Source: Nitrospira sp. (lineage in GTDB: Bacteria > Nitrospirota > Nitrospiria > Nitrospirales > Nitrospiraceae). Taken from it: DNA of 38,990 bases. The notes beneath the pieces were generated by a model. The model was not told the origin of the DNA. It was given only the letters and a program-made list of their open reading frames with translations, and searched no databases. The DNA lies in assembly GCA_005116835.1 (NCBI GenBank), contig SWDM01000007.1, positions 1 to 38,990 on the forward strand, read 5' to 3'. Position 1 is the stretch's first letter. Every line of letters begins with the position of its first letter. Below are positions 33,268-38,990 of the stretch, piece by piece. A program made the position numbers and the translations under genes.

Positions 33268-33906
33268 ATGCGCTTGGGGCATGCTCAAAAGCAGTTCTTC
33301 CTCAGTCTTCTTCTCCTGACGGCCTTATCTTCGATTGCGGTTCCAGCACCGGCTGAATGGTACGTAGCGGGACAAGCTGGGTACAGCTTTGCGGACTCCT
33401 TGCGCAACGTCACCACCACAGGTCCGTTTAGTGGCATAGAGCTGCAAGATTTCGATATGAAGAACAGCCTTGCGTATGGCGGCAAGGTGGGTCTCTATCC
33501 CTTTCATGGGTCGCTCGGATTCGAGTTGGATGTTTTTCACAGTACGCCGCACATAAAGAATCTTGACGATATCCCCGGCATTCATATGGCTGTGACAAAC
33601 ATCGGCGCCAATGTTCTGTTGCGCTACCCCGGCGCGACCTTTCAGCCCTATCTCGGTATCGGTCCCGGTATTCTGATTGCGCGCCTGAGTCAATCGCCTA
33701 CGACGCAGCAGGACACACAAGTCTCGATTGGATTCAATTTTCTTACGGGGATCCGCGCATTCGTGACGTCTAATGTGGCGTTGTTCACAGAATACAAATA
33801 CACAGATGCGAAGTTTGGCTTTGATGACGCATTCAGTTCGTTCGGAGGATTCGACAGTACATACAGGGCACACCAATTATCTCTCGGCGTCTCCTATCAT
33901 TTCTAA
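33268..33906 (+). CDS. Outer-membrane beta-barrel protein (OmpA-N/OmpW-like, 8-strand type)
   Basis: A signal peptide (hydrophobic core FFLSLLLLTALSSIAV, cleavage near APA-EW) precedes alternating amphipathic strands. WYVAGQAGYSFAD, YGGKVGLYPF, GFELDVFHS, YLGIGPGILIARL, FLTGIRAFVTSNVALFTEYKYT and the final HQLSLGVSYHF are typical of small barrel proteins, and the terminal Phe is the usual assembly signal. ATG 33268 is chosen because GGAG lies 9 bases upstream; ATG 33253 would add five residues. The function is unknown: structural or small-molecule porin roles are possible. A small lipoprotein follows after 11 bases. Confidence 0.85.
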   Translation: MRLGHAQKQFFLSLLLLTALSSIAVPAPAEWYVAGQAGYSFADSLRNVTTTGPFSGIELQDFDMKNSLAYGGKVGLYPFHGSLGFELDVFHSTPHIKNLDDIPGIHMAVTNIGANVLLRYPGATFQPYLGIGPGILIARLSQSPTTQQDTQVSIGFNFLTGIRAFVTSNVALFTEYKYTDAKFGFDDAFSSFGGFDSTYRAHQLSLGVSYHF

Positions 33907-33917
33907 GGGAGGGTGCC

Positions 33918-34280
33918 ATGTGGATGCGATGGACAACAGCCATGATCGGTGGAGTTTTGCTATGCAGCCTCACTGCCTGCGCAGAGTCGTTGCATCAGAA
34001 GCAACGGATGGACATGCTTAGTCAGGCTCAGGAGAATGGGTACGCAGATGTATATGACCAAGCCAGCCCCTTCTACTCGAGTCCGGGATTCTGGTGGAGC
34101 CCTTTCGCCTACTATCCAGGATTCTCCGGATATGGGCTTGGCTATAGGTCTGGTTATCCCTATTCGTATCCTTATTATGGATCCCCCTCTGGTAGGCCCT
34201 CGCCCAATCCCAGTGGGCCGAGCTTCCGCCCTTCGCCTCCAGCGAATGCACCCCCACAATTTTTCAAGCGAAAGAACTAG
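33918..34280 (+). CDS. Small Tyr/Pro/Gly-rich lipoprotein of unknown function
   Basis: This 120-residue protein has a lipoprotein signal peptide (MWMRWTTAMIGGVLLCSL, lipobox LTAC, Cys near residue 21). Following a short helical region, the rest is a Tyr-, Gly-, Ser- and Pro-rich low-complexity stretch with repeated GY/YP/SP units and a basic end (FFKRKN). GGGAGGG lies upstream of the ATG. It follows the barrel protein by 11 bases and is likely co-transcribed. I do not recognise a family; anchoring in the outer or inner membrane is inferred from the lipobox. Confidence 0.75.
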   Translation: MWMRWTTAMIGGVLLCSLTACAESLHQKQRMDMLSQAQENGYADVYDQASPFYSSPGFWWSPFAYYPGFSGYGLGYRSGYPYSYPYYGSPSGRPSPNPSGPSFRPSPPANAPPQFFKRKN

Positions 34281-34307
34281 ACGATCGAGGCATCGGCGGC
34301 GTCTTCA

Positions 34308-34336
34308 TTGACACGTTCTCCAGGCCTGTGTTAGCT
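34308..34336 (+). promoter_or_regulatory. Probable promoter of rpsF-ssb-rpsR
   Basis: A consensus TTGACA (34308-34313) and TTAGCT (34331-34336, three of six) are 17 bases apart. The predicted start near 34343 leaves a leader of about 78 bases before rpsF, which fits a ribosomal-protein operon with an RNA leader. The -10 is weak. Confidence 0.45.
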
Positions 34337-34347
34337 TCACCCCTTCG

Positions 34348-34395
34348 CGCTGGCTGAATCCAGCGTGCCTACACCTTGCTCCCAACTAGTTTGGG
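34348..34395 (+). promoter_or_regulatory. rpsF leader with two hairpins
   Basis: The leader can form CGCTGG-6 nt-CCAGCG (34348-34365) and CCCAA-5 nt-TTGGG (34381-34395), followed by a strong ribosome site AGGAGGA (34407-34413). rpsF leaders in many bacteria bind the S6:S18 dimer for feedback control. I could not match the known motif with confidence, so this is a candidate regulatory leader only. Confidence 0.35.
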
Positions 34396-34420
34396 GGCCT
34401 TTGTCCAGGAGGATTGCTGC

Positions 34421-34768
34421 ATGGAGCTCTACGAGTCTCTGTTCATTATTCGTGCGTCCGTCTCCGATCAGGAGACCACTGCCTTGATCGAGAAGATGAA
34501 GGCAGTGGCGGAAAAGACCGGCGCACAGTTCATCAAATCAGAAAACTGGGGCAAGAAGAAACTCGCCTACGAGGTAAAGCGTGAGCGCAAGGGCACCTAC
34601 GCCTACTTCTACTTTAGGGCGCCCAACATCACGGTCGGTGAATTGGAGCGGTCCTATCGTCTGGAAGACACCATCATCAAGTTTTTGACCGTCCACCTGA
34701 AAAAAGAATTGGTGCCGCCACGGCCGATGGAGACGTCATCGGAGGAGTTTGCCGGTGGCCGGGTTTAA
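34421..34768 (+). CDS. rpsF: Small ribosomal subunit protein bS6
   Basis: bS6 pairs with bS18 on the 30S platform. The 115-residue product begins MELYESLFIIRASVSDQE and has the typical WGKKKLAYEVKRERKGTYAYFYF core and a C-terminal basic/acidic tail. AGGAGGA lies 7 bases before ATG 34421; the upstream open codons from 34376 are leader. ssb begins before its stop (14-base overlap). Confidence 0.96.
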   Translation: MELYESLFIIRASVSDQETTALIEKMKAVAEKTGAQFIKSENWGKKKLAYEVKRERKGTYAYFYFRAPNITVGELERSYRLEDTIIKFLTVHLKKELVPPRPMETSSEEFAGGRV

Positions 34769-35159
34769 CAAAGTCATTCTTATCGGGAACCTGACGCGGA
34801 ATCCCGAACTGCGATATACGCCCAATGGGACGCCTGTGGCCAGTCTTGGTCTCGCGGTCAGCCGGCGGTACAAGCAGGCCGAAGAGCTGAAAGAGGAAGT
34901 CTGTTTTGTCGACATCGTCGTCTTCGGCAAACAGGCGGAACATTGCGGACAGTATCTGAGCAAGGGGAGCGGGGTTATCGTCGATGGGCGGCTACAGCAA
35001 CGCCGGTGGGAAACGGAAGACGGCCAGAAGCGCAGCAAGCACGAGGTGGTGGCCCAGACGGTGACGTTCATGCCGAAACGCCAGGATGGTGGCGGCGGGG
35101 GCGGGACTGAGCCGCCGGCGCACGATGATGCAGGGTTTGAACCAGACGAGCACGTCTGA
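34755..35159 (+). CDS. ssb: Single-stranded DNA-binding protein with atypical C-terminus
   Basis: SSB coats single-stranded DNA in replication and repair. The OB-fold is intact: FNKVILIGNLTRNPELRYTP, the VCFVDIVVFGKQAE core, YLSKGSGVIVDGRL. Start GTG 34755 has GGAGGAG 7 bases upstream; a TTG two codons earlier is less likely. Total length is only 134 residues. After a Gly run the tail is acidic but ends GFEPDEHV, without the usual final Pro-Phe of the DDDIPF tip that binds partner proteins. A repeat element begins about 9 bases after the stop. Confidence 0.93.
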   Translation: MAGFNKVILIGNLTRNPELRYTPNGTPVASLGLAVSRRYKQAEELKEEVCFVDIVVFGKQAEHCGQYLSKGSGVIVDGRLQQRRWETEDGQKRSKHEVVAQTVTFMPKRQDGGGGGGTEPPAHDDAGFEPDEHV

Positions 35160-35168
35160 GCGGAGCTC

Positions 35169-35265
35169 GGTCTGTCTGGTCCATTCGGTCTGTCTCGTAT
35201 TTGGTTGAGCGAAACTAACCAGACAGACTAGATAGACCAGGATGGACTAGGCAGACTAATTGACC
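35169..35265. repeat. Imperfect inverted repeat built from GTCTGTCTGGT units
   Basis: The left side has GGTCTGTCTGGTCCATTC and GGTCTGTCTCGT. The right side (about 35216-35265) carries the complementary AACCAGACAGACTAGATAG, ACCAGGATGGACTAG and GCAGACTA. The halves pair imperfectly around a central gagcgaaact loop. It fills most of the gap between ssb and rpsR, genes that are usually close together. It holds no gene. Confidence 0.7.
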
Positions 35266-35314
35266 AAGGCAGGCGGACCTTTTCAGCATCCTGCCAACAA
35301 ATAGGGAGACGGAT

Positions 35315-35578
35315 ATGGAGCGTGAACAACAGGGTGGAGACCGAGATGGCGGTGGTGGCGGACGGTTTTTCCAACGCCGCCGACCTTGCCGGTTTTGTAT
35401 CGACAAGGGGTCAATCGATTTCAAAGATGTCGGGCTGCTGAGGAATTTTCTGACAGAGCGGGGCCGGATTGTCCCACGGAGAATTTCCGGCAATTGCATG
35501 AGGCACCAGCGGGAATTGACGGCCGCCGTCAAGCGGGCTCGGCATATCGCGCTCATTAGTTTTGCTGAAGAGCGATAA
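35315..35578 (+). CDS. rpsR: Small ribosomal subunit protein bS18
   Basis: bS18 partners bS6 in the 30S platform. The family core [21 protein letters not shown] and [24 protein letters not shown] is complete. Cys25, Cys28, Cys61 and His64 could form a zinc site, as in cysteine-containing S18 forms. The first 17 residues are Gly/Asp-rich and poorly conserved. AGGGAGA precedes ATG 35315. Length is 87 residues. Confidence 0.95.
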   Translation: MEREQQGGDRDGGGGGRFFQRRRPCRFCIDKGSIDFKDVGLLRNFLTERGRIVPRRISGNCMRHQRELTAAVKRARHIALISFAEER

Positions 35579-35617
35579 CCGCTCAGGTTGGGGATGGGAA
35601 TGCAGGTAGGTGTCACG

Positions 35618-36208
35618 ATGGAACTTCTCAAGCCGCTCTTGACTGACTTTACTGCGGATGGGCTTTCGCTGGTGGGCGAGGTTACGGCTGAAGAACTCGA
35701 CCTTACCCAAGACGATGCCCAGGTTCTTGGCCCGCTGGCTGTGAGTCTGGACCTAACCAATGTCGAAGGGTTGGTGGCCGTAACCGGTGTCCTGGAAGGC
35801 ACAATCGTCCGGGAGTGTGTCCGGTGCTTGGAGAAATATGAAGATCCGCTGGCCTTTTCTGTGCGGGCGGCCTTTGTTCCGGAGCCCAAGTCATCGTCTC
35901 GGCATCCGAAGCGAGTCGATCCCAGAAAGGCGCGCGCGGAGGTCGTGGAGGCTGAGCCAGAAGAGGAGCCGGACGATCAGTATCAATACCAGGGCAATCA
36001 ACTGGAACTGGCTCCCATGTTGCGTGAACATCTGATCCTATCCATGCCGATGCAGCCGATCTGCAGCGACGACTGCTTGGGACTCTGTGCGCACTGTGGA
36101 AAAAATTTGAATGAGGGGCCCTGTCGGTGTGCCGGGGAGCCACCGATCCCGACGTTCCGGGTGGTCCAGGGCCTGAAACGTAAGACCGGTGGATCGTCAG
36201 CATCGTAG
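35618..36208 (+). CDS. YceD/DUF177 family protein (23S rRNA accumulation protein family)
   Basis: This 196-residue protein sits directly before rpmF, as in many bacteria, where the family is linked to 23S rRNA or large-subunit assembly. Family features are the N-terminal LTDFTADGLSLVGEVTAEELDL, RECVRCLEKYEDPL in the middle, and a C-terminal cysteine cluster (ICSDDCLGLCAHCGKNL, CRC) that may bind zinc. ATG 35618 has AGGTAGGTG upstream; ATG 35594 or 35600 in frame are possible earlier starts. The biochemical role is not established. Confidence 0.85.
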   Translation: MELLKPLLTDFTADGLSLVGEVTAEELDLTQDDAQVLGPLAVSLDLTNVEGLVAVTGVLEGTIVRECVRCLEKYEDPLAFSVRAAFVPEPKSSSRHPKRVDPRKARAEVVEAEPEEEPDDQYQYQGNQLELAPMLREHLILSMPMQPICSDDCLGLCAHCGKNLNEGPCRCAGEPPIPTFRVVQGLKRKTGGSSAS

Positions 36209-36245
36209 GCTGACCGCCCGCTATCGAGAGTAAGAAGGAGTTGCC

Positions 36246-36431
36246 ATGCCGAATCCGAAACATAAACATTCACGGGAACGACGCGACAAGCGGCGCACAC
36301 AGAAGCTGCGCATTACCCCGCCTGGCATGTCGGTCTGTCCGCAGTGCCACGAAATCAAGTTGCCGCATTACACTTGCTTGAATTGCGGAACCTATAAGGG
36401 TAAGGCGGTCATCCAGGTCGAAGAGTCCTAA
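36246..36431 (+). CDS. rpmF: Large ribosomal subunit protein bL32
   Basis: A 61-residue basic protein beginning MPNPKHKHSRERRDKRR, with a zinc ribbon made of Cys31, Cys34, Cys44 and Cys47. AAGGAG lies 6 bases before the ATG. The usual order yceD-rpmF-plsX-fabH is kept. Its TAA stop is fused to the start of a repeat fragment. Confidence 0.96.
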   Translation: MPNPKHKHSRERRDKRRTQKLRITPPGMSVCPQCHEIKLPHYTCLNCGTYKGKAVIQVEES

Positions 36432-36453
36432 CGGGCTGTTGAAAAAGTCCGCC
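36430..36453. repeat. Fragment related to the 128-base element downstream of ychF
   Basis: Starting at the rpmF stop codon, the sequence GGGCTGTTGAAAAAGTCCGCC matches the arm of the ychF element (GGCTGCTGAAAAAGGCGG) in order and spacing, with changes. A clear opposite arm is not visible: a later GAGGCTGTTGAG (about 36582-36593) is in direct orientation. It is probably a decayed or one-sided copy. Confidence 0.5.
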
Positions 36454-36767
36454 AGCAGGGGAGGATGGCCCGGTGAGTCCCCTGTGCTCGCGCAACGCGC
36501 GGTCTCGGAAGACGTTCGTTGGACGCGTGCAGGGGAAAATTTTTACCAGCGAGCTTGGAAGAATCATATTTAGTGGCTTCTGACGAGGCTGTTGAGCCGT
36601 GCTTGTTGGGTTCGGTGGTTCCACGGACCACAACGGAACGATAGCTGTTTATCTGTTGCGTGGATCATCTCACTGCTCTAAACTCCTGCCATCAATAGCA
36701 GCGTGGTAACAGTCGATCTTCTTTTCCGACCGCGCTTTACGTCATCGTTCGATGCAGATTCAGCCCT
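36454..36767. other. Intergenic region between rpmF and plsX
   Basis: No gene is supported here. A possible promoter for plsX-fabH is TTGCGT (36656-36661) and TAAACT (36679-36684), 17 bases apart but weak (three and four of six). The plsX ATG lacks a clear ribosome binding site. Otherwise I see only short GC-rich palindromes such as GGTTCCACGGACC near 36616. Confidence 0.4.
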
Positions 36768-37793
36768 ATGAAGATTGCGCTTGATGTCATGGGCGGCGAC
36801 CATGGACCGGCCCCGGCCATTGAGGGAGCGCTCCAGGCAGCCCAGGAATGCGATGTCGAAGTGATCTTGGTCGGTGACGAGACCGTTGTCGCTGCCGAAT
36901 GTCGCCGGCTTGGCTGCACTGACCCCCGCCTCTCGATTCGGCATGCTTCGCAAGTTGTCGAGATGCACGAGTCACCCGCAACAATCGCCCGCAAGAAACG
37001 TGATTCCTCTATCTGGGTAGCGACTGAGTTGGTCAAGAGCGGCGAGGCTAGCGCCGTCGTCAGCCCTGGGAACACAGGCGCCAGTATGGTGGCGTCATTC
37101 TTTATTCTGGGATTGACGAAAGGTGTTGAACGACCGGCGATCGCGACAAGCTTGCCCACTCTGACCGGCACGGCGATCATGTTGGACGTGGGGGCCAACG
37201 TGGATTGTTCGGCTCAGCATCTGGTCCAATTTGCCATCATGGGGAATGAGTATGGCAAACATCTCTTCGGGAAACCGAACCCCCGCGTCGGGCTGTTAAG
37301 TATCGGAGAAGAAGATAGCAAAGGGAATGAGGTGACGAAGGAGGCATTTAAGCTTCTCAAGGCTGGTTCTCTCAACTTCATCGGCAATGTCGAGGGCCGC
37401 GACGTCTATAGCGGGACTGCCGATGTGGTGGTATGCGATGGCTTCATCGGCAACGTCGCGCTGAAGATATCCGAAGGCGTAGCCGATACGATCAAGAAAT
37501 TGCTGCTCAAAGAGATCTCCGGATCCTTCTTCGGTCGCCTGGCCTATCCGCTCATTGCCAAACCGCTGATGAACTTAAAGAAGAAAATCGATTATGCGGA
37601 ATTCGGCGGAGCGCCGCTTCTGGGCGTCAACGGCATTACCATGATTTGCCATGGCCGTTCGTCGGCCAAGGCGATTAAGAATGCCATCCGGCGGGCCAAG
37701 GGGTTGGCAGAGAATCGAGTCGACGAGCTGATTCAGCGCGATATTCAAGAGAGTCTCTCGCAAGGCTCATCGACGGATGAGGCGTTGGCATGA
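36768..37793 (+). CDS. plsX: Phosphate acyltransferase PlsX
   Basis: PlsX makes acyl-phosphate from acyl-ACP for phospholipid synthesis. Family marks are KIALDVMGGDHGPAPAIEGAL, RKKRDSSIWVATELVKSGEA, VSPGNTGA, MLDVGANVDCS, and the C-terminal GGAPLLGVNGITMICHGRS. Length (341 residues) is normal. It overlaps fabH by ATGA, so the two are translated together. No good ribosome site precedes the ATG. Confidence 0.96.
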   Translation: MKIALDVMGGDHGPAPAIEGALQAAQECDVEVILVGDETVVAAECRRLGCTDPRLSIRHASQVVEMHESPATIARKKRDSSIWVATELVKSGEASAVVSPGNTGASMVASFFILGLTKGVERPAIATSLPTLTGTAIMLDVGANVDCSAQHLVQFAIMGNEYGKHLFGKPNPRVGLLSIGEEDSKGNEVTKEAFKLLKAGSLNFIGNVEGRDVYSGTADVVVCDGFIGNVALKISEGVADTIKKLLLKEISGSFFGRLAYPLIAKPLMNLKKKIDYAEFGGAPLLGVNGITMICHGRSSAKAIKNAIRRAKGLAENRVDELIQRDIQESLSQGSSTDEALA

Positions 37794-38764
37794 AGGCCCG
37801 CATCGCAGGCACCGGATCCTACGTGCCGACCAAGGTGGTGACCAATACTGACCTCGAACAGATGGTAGCCACTTCGGATGAGTGGATTGTCGAGCGGACC
37901 GGTATCCGGGAACGGCATGTGGCCGGCCCTGGGGAAGCTTGCTCAGATCTGGCAGTGAAGGCGGCGGAACGGGCGTTGGCAGCTGCCGGAGTGAGCGCAG
38001 CCGATCTGGATCTTATTCTGTTGGCCACCTGTACCGGTGACTACCCGATTCCCGCCACGGCCTGTTTGATCCAGCACCGCCTGGGAGCGACTCGCGCGGC
38101 AGCCTGTGATCTGTCGGCTGCCTGCTGCGGGTTCGTCTACGCATTATCGGTCGCGGACGCCTATGTGAAAACCGGCATGCGCCATGTGTTGATCGTCGGG
38201 TCAGAAGTGATGTCCGCCATTTTGGACTGGACCGATCGCAATACCTGTATTTTGTTCGGCGATGGGGCAGGAGCGGCGGTGATCAGCGCTAGTGAGAACG
38301 ACCGTGGCATCTTGTCTACGCATCTTCGTTCCGATGGCTCCCTCTGCGATTTGATTGCGGTGCCGGGTGGAGGGTCGCGCCTTCCTCCCTCTGAAAAGGT
38401 CGCGGCGGAACGGATGCACTATATCAAGATGAAGGGGAACGAGACCTTTAAGGTGGCAGTTCGGAACTTGGAAGAGGTTGCGCGGGAGACGTTGGCGGCG
38501 AACCATCTTCGGGTGGAGGATCTCGACCTATATGTGCCGCACCAAGCGAATGTGCGTATTCTCAAGGCAGTGGCGGAGCGTCTCGGTCTTCCAATGGAGA
38601 AGATGATGCTGAATCTCGATCGGTATGGCAACACGTCGGCAGCTTCGATACCCATTGCGTTAGATGAAGCGGTGCGCCAGGGGCGAATCAAGGACGGGAA
38701 TCTGGTAATGTTAGGAGCCTTCGGCGCGGGATTGACATGGGCCTCGGCGCTTATCAGGTGGTAG
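37790..38764 (+). CDS. fabH: Beta-ketoacyl-ACP synthase III
   Basis: FabH condenses acetyl-CoA with malonyl-ACP to begin fatty-acid synthesis. The catalytic triad is visible: Cys112 in DLSAACCGFVYAL, His251 in VPHQANVRI and Asn281 in GNTSAASIPIAL. The N-terminus TGSYVPTKVVTN and SDEWIVERTGIRERH are typical. Length (324 residues) is normal. Position 113 is a second Cys where some family members have Ser. The usual fabD/fabG/acpP neighbours do not follow within the window. Confidence 0.96.
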   Translation: MKARIAGTGSYVPTKVVTNTDLEQMVATSDEWIVERTGIRERHVAGPGEACSDLAVKAAERALAAAGVSAADLDLILLATCTGDYPIPATACLIQHRLGATRAAACDLSAACCGFVYALSVADAYVKTGMRHVLIVGSEVMSAILDWTDRNTCILFGDGAGAAVISASENDRGILSTHLRSDGSLCDLIAVPGGGSRLPPSEKVAAERMHYIKMKGNETFKVAVRNLEEVARETLAANHLRVEDLDLYVPHQANVRILKAVAERLGLPMEKMMLNLDRYGNTSAASIPIALDEAVRQGRIKDGNLVMLGAFGAGLTWASALIRW

Positions 38765-38770
38765 TGGACG

Positions 38771-38847
38771 AAGCTTTCAGCGATCAGCTGTCAGCTCCGG
38801 AATCGGAAATTCTCGCTGATAGCTGATGGCTGACCGCTGACGGCTTT
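38771..38847. repeat. Imperfect palindrome of AGCTGA-type units downstream of fabH
   Basis: The left arm AAGCTTTCAGCGATCAGCTG (38771-38790, continuing TCAGC) and the right side from 38815 (GCTGATAGCTGATGGCTGA, then CCGCTGACGGC) are inverted relatives, with 18 to 19 of about 20 positions pairing in the core. The unit GCTGAYRGCTGA repeats within the right side. It begins 6 bases after the fabH stop, and a hairpin could form in the transcript. Confidence 0.65.
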
Positions 38848-38869
38848 CCAGAACTTTTTCCCGTGTAAT

Positions 38870-38990
38870 CCCAAAATGATAATGTCCGCTTTGGCCCAAG
38901 TAGACATGTCCTCTTCGTTGCGAGACTGTCGGCTCTCACAAGGAGGGTCAGATGGTCAGAGAGGACAGGGTCATCATGAGTGTGAAGGAA
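38870..38990 (+). mobile_element. Left end of a second insertion sequence (possibly ISNCY/IS1202-like)
   Basis: Just before the partial transposase frame, the sequence has two related blocks, ATGTCCGCTTTGG (about 38882-38894) and ATGTCCTCTTCGTTGCGA (about 38906-38923), in direct orientation, as expected for repeated transposase-binding sites at an IS end. The outer boundary near 38870 is a guess. The right end and target duplication are outside the window. Confidence 0.4.
38952..38990 (+). CDS. Transposase N-terminus (cut by window edge)
   Basis: ATG 38952 has AGGAGG 5 bases upstream and the frame MVREDRVIMSVKE runs off the right edge. This resembles the start of ISNCY-type transposases, whose N-terminus is a short leader before an MSxKE segment and a helix-turn-helix. 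Only 13 residues are visible, so the family call is tentative. Confidence 0.45.
   Translation, partial: MVREDRVIMSVKE

Overview
The window is ordinary chromosomal DNA from a Gram-negative-type bacterium, most likely a Nitrospira relative (phylum Nitrospirota). This assignment comes from gene order, the meso-diaminopimelate-type MurE (DNPR motif), outer-membrane-type proteins, moderately high GC and the kind of intergenic palindromes present. No database search was possible, so it is an inference. Nearly all genes lie on the plus strand. No tRNA, rRNA or CRISPR array was seen.

Left edge (1-841): the first 61 bases are the start of an ISL3-type transposase reading leftward. Next come two small minus-strand secreted-protein frames, the distal one apparently cut short by the IS end and the proximal one with a possible frameshift in its signal peptide. 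A good sigma70-type promoter at 795-822 faces the main cluster.

Division and cell-wall (dcw) cluster (842-19319): rsmH-ftsL-ftsI-murE-murF-mraY-murD-ftsW-murG-murC-murB-ddl-ftsQ-ftsA-ftsZ-pgeF, tightly packed with many 4-base start/stop overlaps. It covers cytoplasmic muropeptide synthesis, lipid I/II formation, septal synthesis and the FtsA/FtsZ ring. mraZ is absent immediately upstream. A separate promoter then drives proC-yggT-divIVA, followed by a beta-lactamase-fold serine hydrolase.

Middle (22275-32562): an unrecognised minus-strand gene and pgsA have back-to-back promoters. A type IV pilus set follows (pilC-like platform protein, PilS-like kinase, PilR-like sigma54 activator), then ispE, prs, rplY (bL25/Ctc), pth and ychF.

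Right part (32563-38990): a repeat-rich gap of about 0.7 kb, an outer-membrane beta-barrel protein with a small lipoprotein, the rpsF-ssb-rpsR ribosomal/SSB group, then yceD-rpmF-plsX-fabH leading into fatty-acid synthesis. The window ends in the first codons of a second transposase, so any fabD/fabG/acpP continuation is not visible.

I did not find a convincing new multi-gene system. The most interesting signals are several kinds of intergenic inverted repeat placed on or just after stop codons (pth, ychF, ssb, rpmF, fabH), an SSB whose acidic tail stops without the usual terminal Pro-Phe, a doubled FtsZ tail motif, and the damaged gene pair beside the ISL3 element.
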